In this document: positions 23,461-31,963 of the stretch, piece by piece | How positions within the stretch are numbered: the stretch's first letter is position 1 | Layout: the number at the start of each line of letters is the position of its first letter | Assembly: GCA_902779785.1 (NCBI GenBank) | Contig: CACZDC010000032.1 | Span: forward strand, 1-42,035 | DNA from: an uncultured Bacteroidia bacterium | Lineage (GTDB): Bacteria; Bacteroidota; Bacteroidia; Bacteroidales; UBA932 | Direction: 5' to 3' | Length of the DNA stretch: 42,035 nt | The notes under the pieces: model-generated | What the model saw: only the letters and a program-made list of their open reading frames with translations | Database searches by the model: none | What the model was told of the DNA's origin: nothing | Program-made: the position numbers and the translations under genes

Positions 23461-25212
23461 ATGAAACGGATTCTGCTTGTCCTCTCCTTTATATTCGCCC
23501 TCCTTCCTCTCGCAGGCAGGGAGGTAGTTTCCCTTGCGGGGCGCTGGAACTATATCGTAGATCCTATGGATACGGGTATCTACAAGTACCAGATGCAGCT
23601 CCAGCGGCCTTCGAAACGCTATTTTGCGGACCGGCATTTCTTCCAGGACAAGAGCAGGCTTGTCGAGTACGATTTCGACAAGGCGCCGACACTCGCTGTC
23701 CCCGGGGACTGGAATACCCAGGACGAGCGGCTCTACTATTACGAAGGCTCAGTCTGGTACCGTCGGCTCCTTGAGGTCCATAAAGTCCCGGGGCAAAGGT
23801 ACTTCCTCCATTTCGACGCGGTCAACTACAAATGTATGGTCGGTCTCAACAATGAGATCCTGGGCGAGCACAAGGGCGGTTTTACGCCATTTGGCTTCGA
23901 GGTGACCGGCGTTTTGAAGGAGGGCGAGAACAGCCTGGTGGTATGGGTCAACAATACCCGTGGCGTGTCCGAAGTTCCGACGCTCAATTTCGACTGGTGG
24001 AACTATGGTGGCATCACCCGGGATGTCACGCTCGTCAGCGTTCCGGAGCTTTACATCAAGGACTGGAGCTACCGTTTTGACGGGAAGGAAGTTGCGGTCG
24101 AGGTGTTCCTTGACGGAGGCGCCGCCGAGGTGAAAGTCGAGATTCCGGAGCTGGGGCTGAAGAAGAAAGCCTGTGCGGGCAAGGATGGCATAGCCCGTCT
24201 CAGGGCGAAAGTCCGTCCGGAACTGTGGTCCCCTGAGAATCCCCGGCTTTACGACATTTCAATAAGTTCCGGGGCTGACCGTCTGGATGAGCGCATCGGT
24301 TTCAGGACCATTGAGACCGCCGGGGAGCAGATTCTGCTGAACGGCAAGCCTGTCTTCCTGAAAGGGGTCGCGGTCCACGACGAGAGCATCGGGGTGAATC
24401 CCGGCCGTTGCAAGGGCGAGGAGGACGTGCGGGCGCTTCTGGAGGCGGCAAAAGACCTTGGCTGCAACTTCCTTCGCCTTGCCCACTATCCCCACAGCGA
24501 ACAGATGGTCCGCCTCGCCGAGGAAATGGGCTTTATGCTATGGGAAGAGATCCCTTGCTACTGGAATATAGACTGGAAGTCAGAGGAGACCTATGCCAAT
24601 GCGGAGCGCCAGCTGCTGGAAATGATCCGGCGGGACCGGAACCGCTCCGCCACCATCATCTGGTCCGTGGCCAACGAAACCCCGCATACACCCGAGCGCT
24701 TTGCTTTCCTGAAAAAGCTGATTGAAAAAGCCAGGGCGGAGGATCCGACGCGGCTCATCAGTGCGGCCATCCAGAAGAACAAACCTGACCTTTATCATCC
24801 TGTTATCGAGGATGACCTTGTAGAACTGACCGATCTCGTCAGTTTCAACCAGTATGTCGGCTGGTACGACGGCGTTCCCGCAGACTGCGACTCGGTCTGC
24901 TGGAGTGTCCCTCGCGGGAAACCTGTCATAATCAGCGAGTTCGGCGGCGGGGCCCTCTACGGCAACCACGGAAGCGCGTCCGAGATGTTCACGGAAGAGT
25001 ACCTTGAACTTCTGTACAGGAAGAATCTCGGGATGCTGTCGAAGATTCCCGGCCTTGCCGGCCTCAGTCCCTGGTGTCTCAAGGACTTCCGCTCGCCCAA
25101 GCGGCCCCTGACGGGTATCCAAGACGATTTCAACCGCAAGGGCCTCATCGACGAGCAGGGCCGCCGCAAACAGGCCTTCTATGTTATGAAGGCTTATTAT
25201 TCCTCGCTGTAA
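23461..25212 (+). CDS. GH2 glycoside hydrolase (beta-glucuronidase/beta-galactosidase type), secreted
   Basis: A 583-residue enzyme, close to the 600 residues of GusA-like GH2 proteins. It has a signal peptide (1-19), a sugar-binding jelly roll (about 25-195, YYYEGSVWYRR), an Ig-like domain (about 196-300) and a TIM barrel with acid/base Glu406 in WSVANETP and nucleophile Glu493 in ISEFGGG. NRKG near the C-terminus fits the N-x-K motif linked to uronic-acid recognition in beta-glucuronidases, but similar residues occur in other GH2 enzymes, so activity stays open. Last gene of the locus; its end overlaps the opposite-strand hydrolase gene by 16 bp. Confidence 0.9.
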   Translation: MKRILLVLSFIFALLPLAGREVVSLAGRWNYIVDPMDTGIYKYQMQLQRPSKRYFADRHFFQDKSRLVEYDFDKAPTLAVPGDWNTQDERLYYYEGSVWYRRLLEVHKVPGQRYFLHFDAVNYKCMVGLNNEILGEHKGGFTPFGFEVTGVLKEGENSLVVWVNNTRGVSEVPTLNFDWWNYGGITRDVTLVSVPELYIKDWSYRFDGKEVAVEVFLDGGAAEVKVEIPELGLKKKACAGKDGIARLRAKVRPELWSPENPRLYDISISSGADRLDERIGFRTIETAGEQILLNGKPVFLKGVAVHDESIGVNPGRCKGEEDVRALLEAAKDLGCNFLRLAHYPHSEQMVRLAEEMGFMLWEEIPCYWNIDWKSEETYANAERQLLEMIRRDRNRSATIIWSVANETPHTPERFAFLKKLIEKARAEDPTRLISAAIQKNKPDLYHPVIEDDLVELTDLVSFNQYVGWYDGVPADCDSVCWSVPRGKPVIISEFGGGALYGNHGSASEMFTEEYLELLYRKNLGMLSKIPGLAGLSPWCLKDFRSPKRPLTGIQDDFNRKGLIDEQGRRKQAFYVMKAYYSSL

Positions 25213-25865
25213 GGCTCGTTGAAGGGGAGGAGGAAGGGATTGACCGCGCTCTCGCGGGCGATAGAGCTTGCCGGGCCGTGGCCGGGGAAGAGGTCTGTGT
25301 CGCCGGGGAGGGTCATCACTTTTTCCAGGATGCTGCGGATCAGGACGTCGTAGTCGCCGCCCATAAGGTCGCTGCGGCCTATGGCTCCTGCAAAGAGGGT
25401 GTCGCCGCTCAGTAGAACTTTTCCCGTCTCACTGTAGTAGCAGACTCCGCCGGGGGAATGCCCGGGAGTCGCTACAACCCTCCAGTCCACTCCGCCAAGC
25501 TGCAAGAGTTCCCCGTCCCGGACCGGGATGAAGTCGAAGGGAGGGACGGTTTTCTTGAATTCCAGACGCTCGAACATATCCATCCCCATACGCGCGATCT
25601 CCTTGTCCGCCGCGCCCATATAGACCGGACAGCCATAGCGTCCGGCCAGGTACGCCACGCCCCAGGTATGGTCGAAATGGCCGTGGGTAAGAAGTATGGC
25701 TTCGGGGGTAAGTCCTTTTGTTTCAATGAATTCCGTGACGGCTGCCTCCTCGTGCTCGCGGAACATCCCCGGGTCGCAGACTATGCATTTGTCCTGAGTG
25801 TCGTCCCATACCAGGTAGCAGTTGGTCCCCAGGATATTGAAAGTAAAGCTCTTGATCTGAATCAT
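25197..25865 (-). CDS. Metallo-beta-lactamase-fold hydrolase (glyoxalase II-like)
   Basis: A 222-residue cytoplasmic protein with the metal-binding motif THGHFDH (His61, His63, Asp65, His66), then TPGHSPGG, LSGDTLFAGAIGRSD and FPGHGP. This order is typical of the small glyoxalase II/YcbL-like branch, which hydrolyses thioesters or related substrates. The start at 25865 (MIQIKSFTFN) is the natural N-terminus; the frame open further upstream lies over the neighbouring kinase gene. It is divergent from the kinase, and its 3' end overlaps the GH2 gene. Exact substrate unknown. Confidence 0.88.
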   Translation of the reverse strand: MIQIKSFTFNILGTNCYLVWDDTQDKCIVCDPGMFREHEEAAVTEFIETKGLTPEAILLTHGHFDHTWGVAYLAGRYGCPVYMGAADKEIARMGMDMFERLEFKKTVPPFDFIPVRDGELLQLGGVDWRVVATPGHSPGGVCYYSETGKVLLSGDTLFAGAIGRSDLMGGDYDVLIRSILEKVMTLPGDTDLFPGHGPASSIARESAVNPFLLPFNEPYSEE

Positions 25866-25885
25866 AGCGCGAAGGTACGAAAAAG

Positions 25886-25917
25886 TTGGCAAGTGAAATG
25901 CTTTTTTATTATATTTG
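25886..25917 (+). promoter_or_regulatory. Promoter for the deoxynucleoside kinase pair
   Basis: TTG at 25886-25888, 21 bp, then TATATTTG at 25910-25917, 20 bp before the ATG at 25938. Good match to the Bacteroidota consensus. Confidence 0.65.
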
Positions 25918-25937
25918 TGAATCCAAGCGTAAAGAGT

Positions 25938-26549
25938 ATGCACATCGGAATCGCCGGCAATATCGGTAGTGGCAAAACCACGCTGACAACGCTCCTGGCC
26001 CGCCATTATGGCTGGACCCCAAAGTTCGAGTCGGTCACTTATAATCCATATCTCGCTGATTATTACGCCGATATCAAGCGTTGGTCCTTCGCCCTCGAGA
26101 TGTATTTCCTCTCCCAGAGACTCAAGGACGTAATCGAAATCGGCAAGTCGGACAAGGTCATAATCCAGGACCGCACCCTTTTCGAGGGGGTCCATATCTT
26201 CGTCGCGAACAACTATGCCCAGGGAAACCTTTCCGAAAGGGACTACAACACCTTTATGGACTCGTACAATGTGATGATGTCCGTGGTGAAGCAGCCCGAC
26301 CTGCTGATCTATCTGAAGAGTTCCATCGAGCACCTGGTCGCCCAGATCCAGAAACGCGGCCGCGACTATGAGCAGACAATCTCCATCGACTATCTCTCCG
26401 GCCTCAACGAAAGATATGAAAAATGGATAGGGGAGTACAGCGGCAGGCTGATCGTCATTGACGCCGACAAATTGGATTTTCTCAACAATCCGGAGGATTT
26501 TGCGCTCATTACCGACCGGATAGACGCCGAACTCTATGGATTGTTCTGA
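25938..26549 (+). CDS. Deoxynucleoside kinase, first of two tandem copies
   Basis: A 203-residue kinase that would phosphorylate deoxynucleosides in salvage. P-loop GNIGSGKT at residues 7-14, the dNK motif DRTLFEG (Asp-Arg pair), a lid region with IQKRGRDYE, and a C-terminal TDRIDAELYGLF shared with the next gene. The start at 25938 (MHIGIAGN) follows a good promoter; longer upstream frames run antisense to the hydrolase gene and are rejected. It is clearly homologous to the gene at 26587, so the two probably differ in base preference, for example adenine versus guanine (inference from the usual pairing of such enzymes). Confidence 0.93.
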   Translation: MHIGIAGNIGSGKTTLTTLLARHYGWTPKFESVTYNPYLADYYADIKRWSFALEMYFLSQRLKDVIEIGKSDKVIIQDRTLFEGVHIFVANNYAQGNLSERDYNTFMDSYNVMMSVVKQPDLLIYLKSSIEHLVAQIQKRGRDYEQTISIDYLSGLNERYEKWIGEYSGRLIVIDADKLDFLNNPEDFALITDRIDAELYGLF

Positions 26550-26557
26550 TTTTTTGT

Positions 26558-26565
26558 TAACTTTG
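26558..26565 (+). promoter_or_regulatory. Possible -7 element before the second deoxynucleoside kinase
   Basis: TAACTTTG in the 37-bp gap between the kinases fits TAnnTTTG and lies 21 bp before the ATG at 26587. No -33 element at proper spacing, so only suggestive. Confidence 0.4.
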
Positions 26566-26586
26566 CAGACTAATTTATTGTAATTT

Positions 26587-27207
26587 ATGCACATCGCGAT
26601 TGCAGGAAATATCGGAAGCGGCAAGACGACCCTCACCAAGATGCTCGCCGCCCACTACGGCTGGACTCCGAAATTCGAGTCCGTGGACTTCAATCCCTAT
26701 CTTGCTGATTTCTATGAAGATATGGAAAGATGGTCCTTCAATCTGCAGATCTATTTCTTGAACAAGCGTTTCCAGGACGTGGTCGAGATTTCCAAGCACA
26801 AGGAAGTCATCATCCAGGACAGGACCATCTACGAGGATGCACGCATCTTTGCCCCCAACCTCCACGGAATGGGCCTTATGTCCACCCGCGACTTCGAGAA
26901 CTACAGCGATCTCTTCGACCTGATGATGTCCCTCGTGAATCCGCCGGATCTGATGATCTACCTGCGTTCAAGCATCCCGAACCTGATCGCCCAGATCCAG
27001 AAACGCGGCCGCGAATATGAGCGTTCAATCCGTATCGACTATATCACCGGCCTTAACCAGCGCTACGAGGACTGGATCAAGGACTACAAGAGCCGGCTTC
27101 TGATAATCGATGTGGACAATATAAAATTCGAGAACCGGCCGGAAGATTTCCAATACATCACGGACCGCATCGACGCGGAACTCTACGGCCTCTTCCCGGC
27201 TGAATAA
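26587..27207 (+). CDS. Deoxynucleoside kinase, second of two tandem copies
   Basis: A 206-residue paralogue of the upstream kinase. P-loop GNIGSGKT at residues 7-14, DRTIYEDARIF motif, IQKRGREYERSIRIDYI lid and a C-terminus (TDRIDAELYGLFPAE) almost the same as its neighbour. It acts in deoxynucleoside salvage in the cytoplasm. The segments after the DRT motif differ most between the copies (LHGMGLMSTRDFENYSD here), which is where substrate choice is likely set. The 28-bp gap to the ligase gene suggests cotranscription. Confidence 0.93.
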   Translation: MHIAIAGNIGSGKTTLTKMLAAHYGWTPKFESVDFNPYLADFYEDMERWSFNLQIYFLNKRFQDVVEISKHKEVIIQDRTIYEDARIFAPNLHGMGLMSTRDFENYSDLFDLMMSLVNPPDLMIYLRSSIPNLIAQIQKRGREYERSIRIDYITGLNQRYEDWIKDYKSRLLIIDVDNIKFENRPEDFQYITDRIDAELYGLFPAE

Positions 27208-27235
27208 CAGACAAACTTAAGTAATTATCTCAAAT

Positions 27236-29161
27236 ATGTCAGAAAAAAGAACTACGATCATTGATTTCGTAGAGCAGTACACCAGGCAGTTCGCCGACCA
27301 TCCGTACCTCCGCGAAAAAGTCAACGGTGAGTGGAAAGTCATCACTCAGGAACAAACCCGTGAAACCGCATACAAGATTGCTGCTGGACTTATGTCCATC
27401 GGCTGCCAGAAAGGCGACAAGATCGCGCTTCTGAGCGAAAGCCGCGCAATGTGGGTGCTCGCCGAACTCGGCGCAATGTATGCCGGAATGACCGACGTCC
27501 CCCTCTCCGTCAACCTCGGTGAAGGTCAGGACCTTATCTTCCGTATCAACCATTCCGAGTCCAAGTGGATCCTCGTCTCCGGCAACCATCTGCCGAAGAT
27601 TCGCGCCATCCTCCCGGAATGCCCTCAGGTAGAGAAGGTTATCGTCTTTGACGACACCGCTTTCGACTATGCCGAACTGCAGGAGAAGGAAGTGAAGATT
27701 TCCGAGATCATCAAAGCCGGCGAGGCGTTCCTGAAAGAGAACTTCGCTGCCTTCGAGGAGCGCTACAAGAGCATCGGTCCCGACGACTATGCCAATATCT
27801 CCTACACTTCCGGTACCACCGCCGACCCTAAGGGCATCCTCCTTACTCACCGCAACTATACCGCCAACGTGGCCCAGGGCCATTCTTCGATCTCCATCGA
27901 CGAATACTCGGTGATGCTCATCATCCTCCCTCTGGACCATTGCTTCGCCCACGTCGCCGGTATGTACACGATGATGTACTATGGCGGCTCCATCGCTTTC
28001 GTCCCGATCGGAAAGAATGCTCTCGCAACGCTGCGTAACATCCCTACCGCAATCAACGAGGTCCGTCCCCACGTGATGCTCTCCGTTCCGGCCCTTGCCC
28101 GCAACTTCAAGAAGAACATCGAAAGCGGCATCAAGAAGAAGGGCGCCACGACCGAGAAACTCTTCAACTTCGCGCTTAACAACGCTATCAAATACAATAA
28201 GGAGTACTACAACCGCGGCACAGGCGGCACCTTCTGGAGGAAGCCTCTGGTGAAGCTCTTCGACAAGATCCTCTTCTCCAAGGTCCGCGAAAGCTTCGGC
28301 GGCAGGATGAAGTTCTTCATCGGCGGCGGCGCCCTCCTGGACATCGAACTCCAGCGCTTCTTCTGCGCCGTGGGTATGCCTATGTTCCAGGGCTACGGTC
28401 TTACCGAGGCGACTCCTATCATCTGCGCCAACTCTCCCGAGACCGCGATTTTCGGCTCCTCCGGCCGCATCGTCCAGCCTATGGACTGCATCATCTGCGA
28501 CAATGAGGGCAAGGAAGTTCCCATCGGCACCCGTGGTGAGATCGTCGTCCGCGGCGAGAATGTTATGGCCGGTTACTGGAAGAACCCGAAGGCTACGGCC
28601 GAGACCGTCGTCGACGGCTGGCTCCACACCGGAGATATGGGCTATATCTGCCCCTTCGACACCCGTTTCCTCTATGTCGTTGGCCGTTTCAAGAGCCTGC
28701 TTATTTCCTCCGACGGCGAGAAGTATTCACCGGAAGGCTTCGAGGACAGTCTCGCCGACGGAAGCAAGTATGTGACCGCCTGCGTCCTGCACAACAACCA
28801 GAAGCCTTACTGCGTCGCCCTCGTGCTTCCCGACAAGGCCAATCTTGCCGAGGCCGTGCAGAAGAAGGGACTCGATCCTGCCAGCGTCGAAGGCCGCAAG
28901 GCTATGCTGGACATCATCCAGGGCGAAGTGGACAGCTACAAGAAGGGTGGCCGCCACGAGGGTATGTTCCCCGAGCGCTGGCTGCCTAGCGCCGTGGGTA
29001 TCTGCGACGAGGAATTCACCATCGCCAACAAGATGATGAACTCCACTTCCAAGATTGTCCGCCGCAAGGTCGAGGAGCACTACGCTTCCCTGATCGACTA
29101 TATGTACACCGCGGAGGGCAAGGACATCCACAACGAGCGCAACCTTGAGGCTCTGAAGTAG
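27236..29161 (+). CDS. Long-chain fatty-acid--CoA ligase (AMP-forming)
   Basis: A 641-residue ANL-superfamily enzyme that would activate a fatty acid with ATP and CoA. The AMP-binding P-loop-like motif is YTSGTTADPKGILLTH (about 190-205); FQGYGLTEATPI and DGWLHTGDMGY follow, then the hinge VVGRFKSLLISSDGEKYSPE with the catalytic-Lys region after it. Length and motif order match the FadD/FAA-type enzymes of Bacteroidota. No signal peptide; peripheral cytoplasmic membrane location is usual. It is followed by a gap with two palindromes. Confidence 0.92.
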   Translation: MSEKRTTIIDFVEQYTRQFADHPYLREKVNGEWKVITQEQTRETAYKIAAGLMSIGCQKGDKIALLSESRAMWVLAELGAMYAGMTDVPLSVNLGEGQDLIFRINHSESKWILVSGNHLPKIRAILPECPQVEKVIVFDDTAFDYAELQEKEVKISEIIKAGEAFLKENFAAFEERYKSIGPDDYANISYTSGTTADPKGILLTHRNYTANVAQGHSSISIDEYSVMLIILPLDHCFAHVAGMYTMMYYGGSIAFVPIGKNALATLRNIPTAINEVRPHVMLSVPALARNFKKNIESGIKKKGATTEKLFNFALNNAIKYNKEYYNRGTGGTFWRKPLVKLFDKILFSKVRESFGGRMKFFIGGGALLDIELQRFFCAVGMPMFQGYGLTEATPIICANSPETAIFGSSGRIVQPMDCIICDNEGKEVPIGTRGEIVVRGENVMAGYWKNPKATAETVVDGWLHTGDMGYICPFDTRFLYVVGRFKSLLISSDGEKYSPEGFEDSLADGSKYVTACVLHNNQKPYCVALVLPDKANLAEAVQKKGLDPASVEGRKAMLDIIQGEVDSYKKGGRHEGMFPERWLPSAVGICDEEFTIANKMMNSTSKIVRRKVEEHYASLIDYMYTAEGKDIHNERNLEALK

Positions 29162-29197
29162 TTTCACCCTCATTTTCGCCTATTTTTGCGGGTGAAA
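29162..29197. repeat. 36-bp palindromic repeat, copy 1
   Basis: TTTCACCC at the left is the inverted form of GGGTGAAA at the right, around a T-rich centre. It starts just after the acyl-CoA ligase stop codon and matches copy 2 closely over its full length. It could also end transcription. Confidence 0.65.
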
Positions 29198-29213
29198 TTG
29201 AATGCAAGTTCAG

Positions 29214-29249
29214 TTTCACCCGCATTTTTCGGCTTTTTTGCGGGTGAAA
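29214..29249. repeat. 36-bp palindromic repeat, copy 2
   Basis: A perfect 11-bp stem, TTTCACCCGCA with TGCGGGTGAAA, around a 14-base T-rich loop. It lies 16 bp after copy 1 in the same orientation and just before the dnaX promoter. Confidence 0.7.
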
Positions 29250-29254
29250 GTGGA

Positions 29255-29286
29255 TTTGACCGAACGAAAAAAATAGTTTATCTTTG
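29255..29286 (+). promoter_or_regulatory. Promoter for dnaX
   Basis: TTTG at 29255-29258, 20 bp, then TATCTTTG at 29279-29286, a full match to TTTG-N19-21-TAnnTTTG. The dnaX ATG follows 6 bp later, so the leader would be very short or absent. Confidence 0.75.
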
Positions 29287-29292
29287 TGGACT

Positions 29293-31179
29293 ATGAGTCA
29301 GTACATCGTATCGGCAAGGAAGTACAGGCCGGACTCCTTTGAATCTCTTATCGGCCAGGACAATATCGCCCGCACGCTCTCCAATTCCATAAAGCGCGGG
29401 CAGCTTGCGCACGCCTATCTCTTCTGCGGCCCCCGTGGCGTCGGGAAGACGACGACTGCGCGTATCTTCGCGAAGATGATCAACTGCGAGCATCCCGGCG
29501 AGGATATGGAGCCCTGCGGAGAGTGCGAGTCCTGCGTGTCCTTCCAGGAGGGCCGTTCCTATTGTATCCACGAGCTTGACGCAGCGTCGAACAATTCAGT
29601 CGACGACATCAAGGCCCTGATGGACCAGGTCCAGGTCCCGCCGCCGGTAGGGAAGTACAGCGTCTACATCATCGATGAGGTCCATATGCTCTCGGCCCAG
29701 GCGTTCAATGCTTTCCTGAAGACCTTGGAAGAGCCTCCGGCACACGCCATTTTCATCCTGGCCACTACCGAGAAGCATAAGATTCTTCCGACCATCCTTT
29801 CGCGTTGCCAGACCTACGATTTCAACCGCATTACGATAGCTGACATTGTCCGGAACCTCAGCGGTATCGCCGCCAAGGAGGGGGTGAAGATCGATGACCG
29901 TTCCCTCAATGTAATCGCGAAGAAGGCCGACGGGGCAATGCGTGACGCGCTGACCATCTTTGACCAGACGGTCGCTTTCTGTGGAAGCGACATCAAATAT
30001 GAGGATGTCATCCGGAATCTCAATGTGCTGGACGACAAGTATTGTTTTTCGCTGGTGGATGATTTTCTCTCCGGCGATTACGGGAATGCTTTCCTGGTGC
30101 TTGACGAGGTGCTTCGCAAGGGCTTCAACGCTTTGCATTTCGTGGCGTCGCTTTCGAGTCATCTTAGGGATCTTGTGGTGGCTCGCACTGCGGGGCTGGA
30201 TTCTCTTCTGGATCTTCCGGAGTCGCTGAAGCAGGATTATGCGGCTCAGGCGGGGCGCTGTCCGCTGCGTTTCCTCTATGAGGCGCTTGCGGTGACTACT
30301 CAATGTGAGTCCGGCTTTAAGGCGGCGGTGAATCCGCGGCTGCACATCGAATATGCGTTGATGCGGCTGTGCGCTCTCGGCGGCAAGGCTTTCGAGGCCG
30401 CTCCTGCGCAGGCTGCTGCGCCTGCAGCCGCTGCGCCTGCCGTAGCGCCCGCCGCGGCTCCTGCTGCCGCGCCCGCTGAGTCGGCTGTCGCGCCTTCGGG
30501 CAGTGCCGTCGTCGGCCGGGAAATGGCCTCCTCGGGCACTGACCCTCGGCTCCACCATTCTGACGCGCCGGCGGCTTCGGCTGTCGCGCCTTCGGGCAGT
30601 GCCGTCGTCGGCCAGGAAATGGCCTCCTCGGGTACTAACCCTCGGCTCCACCATCCTGTCGCACCTGTCGCACCTGCCGCGGCCCCTGCTGCCCCCGCGG
30701 CGGCGCGGAGGCGGGCGCCGAAGACTGGCTCGGCTCTGTCGATGAACGCGATACTGGAAGAAAAAGAGGCGGAACCCGTGGTTCAGGAGACAGCTCCGGA
30801 AAAAAGCGGCCTGCCTTCAGACGAGGCGGTCCTCAAGTGCTGGAGCGAGATTTCCGCCGAAGAAAGCCGGCCTCGCCTTGCGTCTATGCTTCAGAGCGGC
30901 AAGGTGGAACTGAAAGAGGAAGACGGAGTGAAAGTCATTGATTTCTACGTGCTTAACGAATCTCAGAAGAAGTGGATGGAGGAGAAGGTGCTGCGCAGTA
31001 TGGAAGAAAAAATCCGCAGTTCGCTTCTGTGCCGCAGGATCAATATCGTCATCTCCGTCATTCCGGAGGAAGAAAGGGAAAAAGTCCTGTATATGCCTGA
31101 GGAGCAGGCGAAAGACCTAATGGACAAGAATCCGGAGGTCCGCGCTTTTGTCTCCGACCTTGGATTAGACACGAAATAA
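29293..31179 (+). CDS. dnaX: DNA polymerase III subunit gamma/tau
   Basis: The clamp-loader ATPase, 628 residues from the ATG at 29293 ([13 protein letters not shown]); a TTG nine bases upstream lies within the promoter. Visible: Walker A GPRGVGKT (46-53), zinc cysteines 65, 75, 78 and 81, DEVHMLS (Walker B), [11 protein letters not shown] and TILSRCQ with the arginine finger region. After about residue 365 comes an Ala/Pro-rich linker with a 32-residue tandem repeat, then a C-terminal domain of about 130 residues that in tau binds the polymerase. No canonical A-AAA-AAG slippery site in frame is seen, so a shorter gamma form by frameshift is not supported. Confidence 0.96.
   Translation: MSQYIVSARKYRPDSFESLIGQDNIARTLSNSIKRGQLAHAYLFCGPRGVGKTTTARIFAKMINCEHPGEDMEPCGECESCVSFQEGRSYCIHELDAASNNSVDDIKALMDQVQVPPPVGKYSVYIIDEVHMLSAQAFNAFLKTLEEPPAHAIFILATTEKHKILPTILSRCQTYDFNRITIADIVRNLSGIAAKEGVKIDDRSLNVIAKKADGAMRDALTIFDQTVAFCGSDIKYEDVIRNLNVLDDKYCFSLVDDFLSGDYGNAFLVLDEVLRKGFNALHFVASLSSHLRDLVVARTAGLDSLLDLPESLKQDYAAQAGRCPLRFLYEALAVTTQCESGFKAAVNPRLHIEYALMRLCALGGKAFEAAPAQAAAPAAAAPAVAPAAAPAAAPAESAVAPSGSAVVGREMASSGTDPRLHHSDAPAASAVAPSGSAVVGQEMASSGTNPRLHHPVAPVAPAAAPAAPAAARRRAPKTGSALSMNAILEEKEAEPVVQETAPEKSGLPSDEAVLKCWSEISAEESRPRLASMLQSGKVELKEEDGVKVIDFYVLNESQKKWMEEKVLRSMEEKIRSSLLCRRINIVISVIPEEEREKVLYMPEEQAKDLMDKNPEVRAFVSDLGLDTK
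30481..30655 (+). repeat. Two tandem 96-bp units in the dnaX linker
   Basis: The sequence from 30481 recurs from 30577 with few changes over about 79 bp, coding for [12 protein letters not shown](R/Q)EMASSGT(D/N)PRLHH twice. The period is 96 bp, so the frame is kept. The motif is unlike the Ala/Pro runs on either side, which suggests an inserted coding-compatible repeat that then duplicated. Confidence 0.75.
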
Positions 31180-31180
31180 G

Positions 31181-31963
31181 ATGAAGCTCAGAGCAGAAAA
31201 CCTCGTAAAGAAATATGGCGTCCGCACGGTTGTGAAGGGCGTCTCGATGGAAGTGGAACAAGGCGAAATCGTCGGCTTCCTGGGCCCGAACGGTGCCGGC
31301 AAGACCACCAGTTTCTATATGATTACCGGCCAGATCGTCCCCAATGACGGCCATATCTACATCGACGACAAGGAACTCACCAAGCTCCCGATGTATAAGA
31401 GGGCCCAGCTTGGAATCGGCTACCTCCCTCAGGAGGCTTCGGTTTTCAGGAAAATGTCGGTCGAGGACAATATCCTTTCGGTAATGGAAGTGTCGGCCTC
31501 CACGAAGTCGATGACCAAGGAGCAGCGTATGGAGCGTCTCGAGAGCCTAATCGCCGAGTTCAATCTCTCCAAGGTCCGCAAGTCCCTCGGCATCCAGCTT
31601 TCCGGAGGTGAGAGGCGCCGCTGCGAGATTGCCCGTGCCCTCGCCGTAGACCCGAAATTCATCCTCCTGGACGAGCCCTTCGCGGGAGTCGACCCCATCG
31701 CCGTCGAGGACATCCAGTATATCATCGCAAAGCTCAAATATCGCAATATCGGGGTCATCATCACTGACCATAATGTGGGTGAAACCCTGGCCATCACCGA
31801 CCGCGCCTATCTCCTGTACGAGGGCTCCATCCTCCAGCAGGGGACGCCGGAAGCCCTGGCTTCGGATGAGGACGTCAGGACCAAATACCTGGGTGCAGGC
31901 TTCGTCCTGAAGCGTTCGGTGAGTGTGGAAAGGGCCCGCCTGGAGGCCCAGGGAGGCTTATAG
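31181..31963 (+). CDS. lptB: LPS export ABC transporter ATP-binding protein
   Basis: A 260-residue ATPase that powers lipopolysaccharide export from the inner membrane with LptF and LptG. Walker [10 protein letters not shown]-loop region [13 protein letters not shown], signature QLSGGERRR, Walker [14 protein letters not shown] and the switch His in IITDHNVGE are all present. [12 protein letters not shown] and the [12 protein letters not shown] phrase are characteristic of LptB rather than other ABC ATPases. It starts 1 bp after the dnaX stop and is therefore probably cotranscribed. A C-terminal tail of about 15 residues is longer than in E. coli. Confidence 0.93.
   Translation: MKLRAENLVKKYGVRTVVKGVSMEVEQGEIVGFLGPNGAGKTTSFYMITGQIVPNDGHIYIDDKELTKLPMYKRAQLGIGYLPQEASVFRKMSVEDNILSVMEVSASTKSMTKEQRMERLESLIAEFNLSKVRKSLGIQLSGGERRRCEIARALAVDPKFILLDEPFAGVDPIAVEDIQYIIAKLKYRNIGVIITDHNVGETLAITDRAYLLYEGSILQQGTPEALASDEDVRTKYLGAGFVLKRSVSVERARLEAQGGL

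Noticed and set aside
25111-25150. N-x-K motif taken as proof of beta-glucuronidase activity in the GH2 enzyme
   Set aside because: NRKG fits, but similar residues occur near the C-terminus of other GH2 enzymes, so it is used only as a hint.
25458-25937. Upstream extension of the first deoxynucleoside kinase
   Set aside because: Antisense to the hydrolase and crosses the promoter; kinases of this family begin at MHIGIAGN.
25866-26639. Upstream extension of the metallo-hydrolase frame
   Set aside because: It runs antisense across the kinase gene; the natural N-terminus is MIQIKSFTFN at 25865.
27239-28627. 462-codon frame antisense to the acyl-CoA ligase
   Set aside because: Shadow frame with no domain; the plus-strand gene has all ANL motifs.
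30796-30810. A-rich run in dnaX as a programmed frameshift site
   Set aside because: In frame it reads GAA AAA AGC, not A-AAA-AAG, and no supporting stem-loop was seen.
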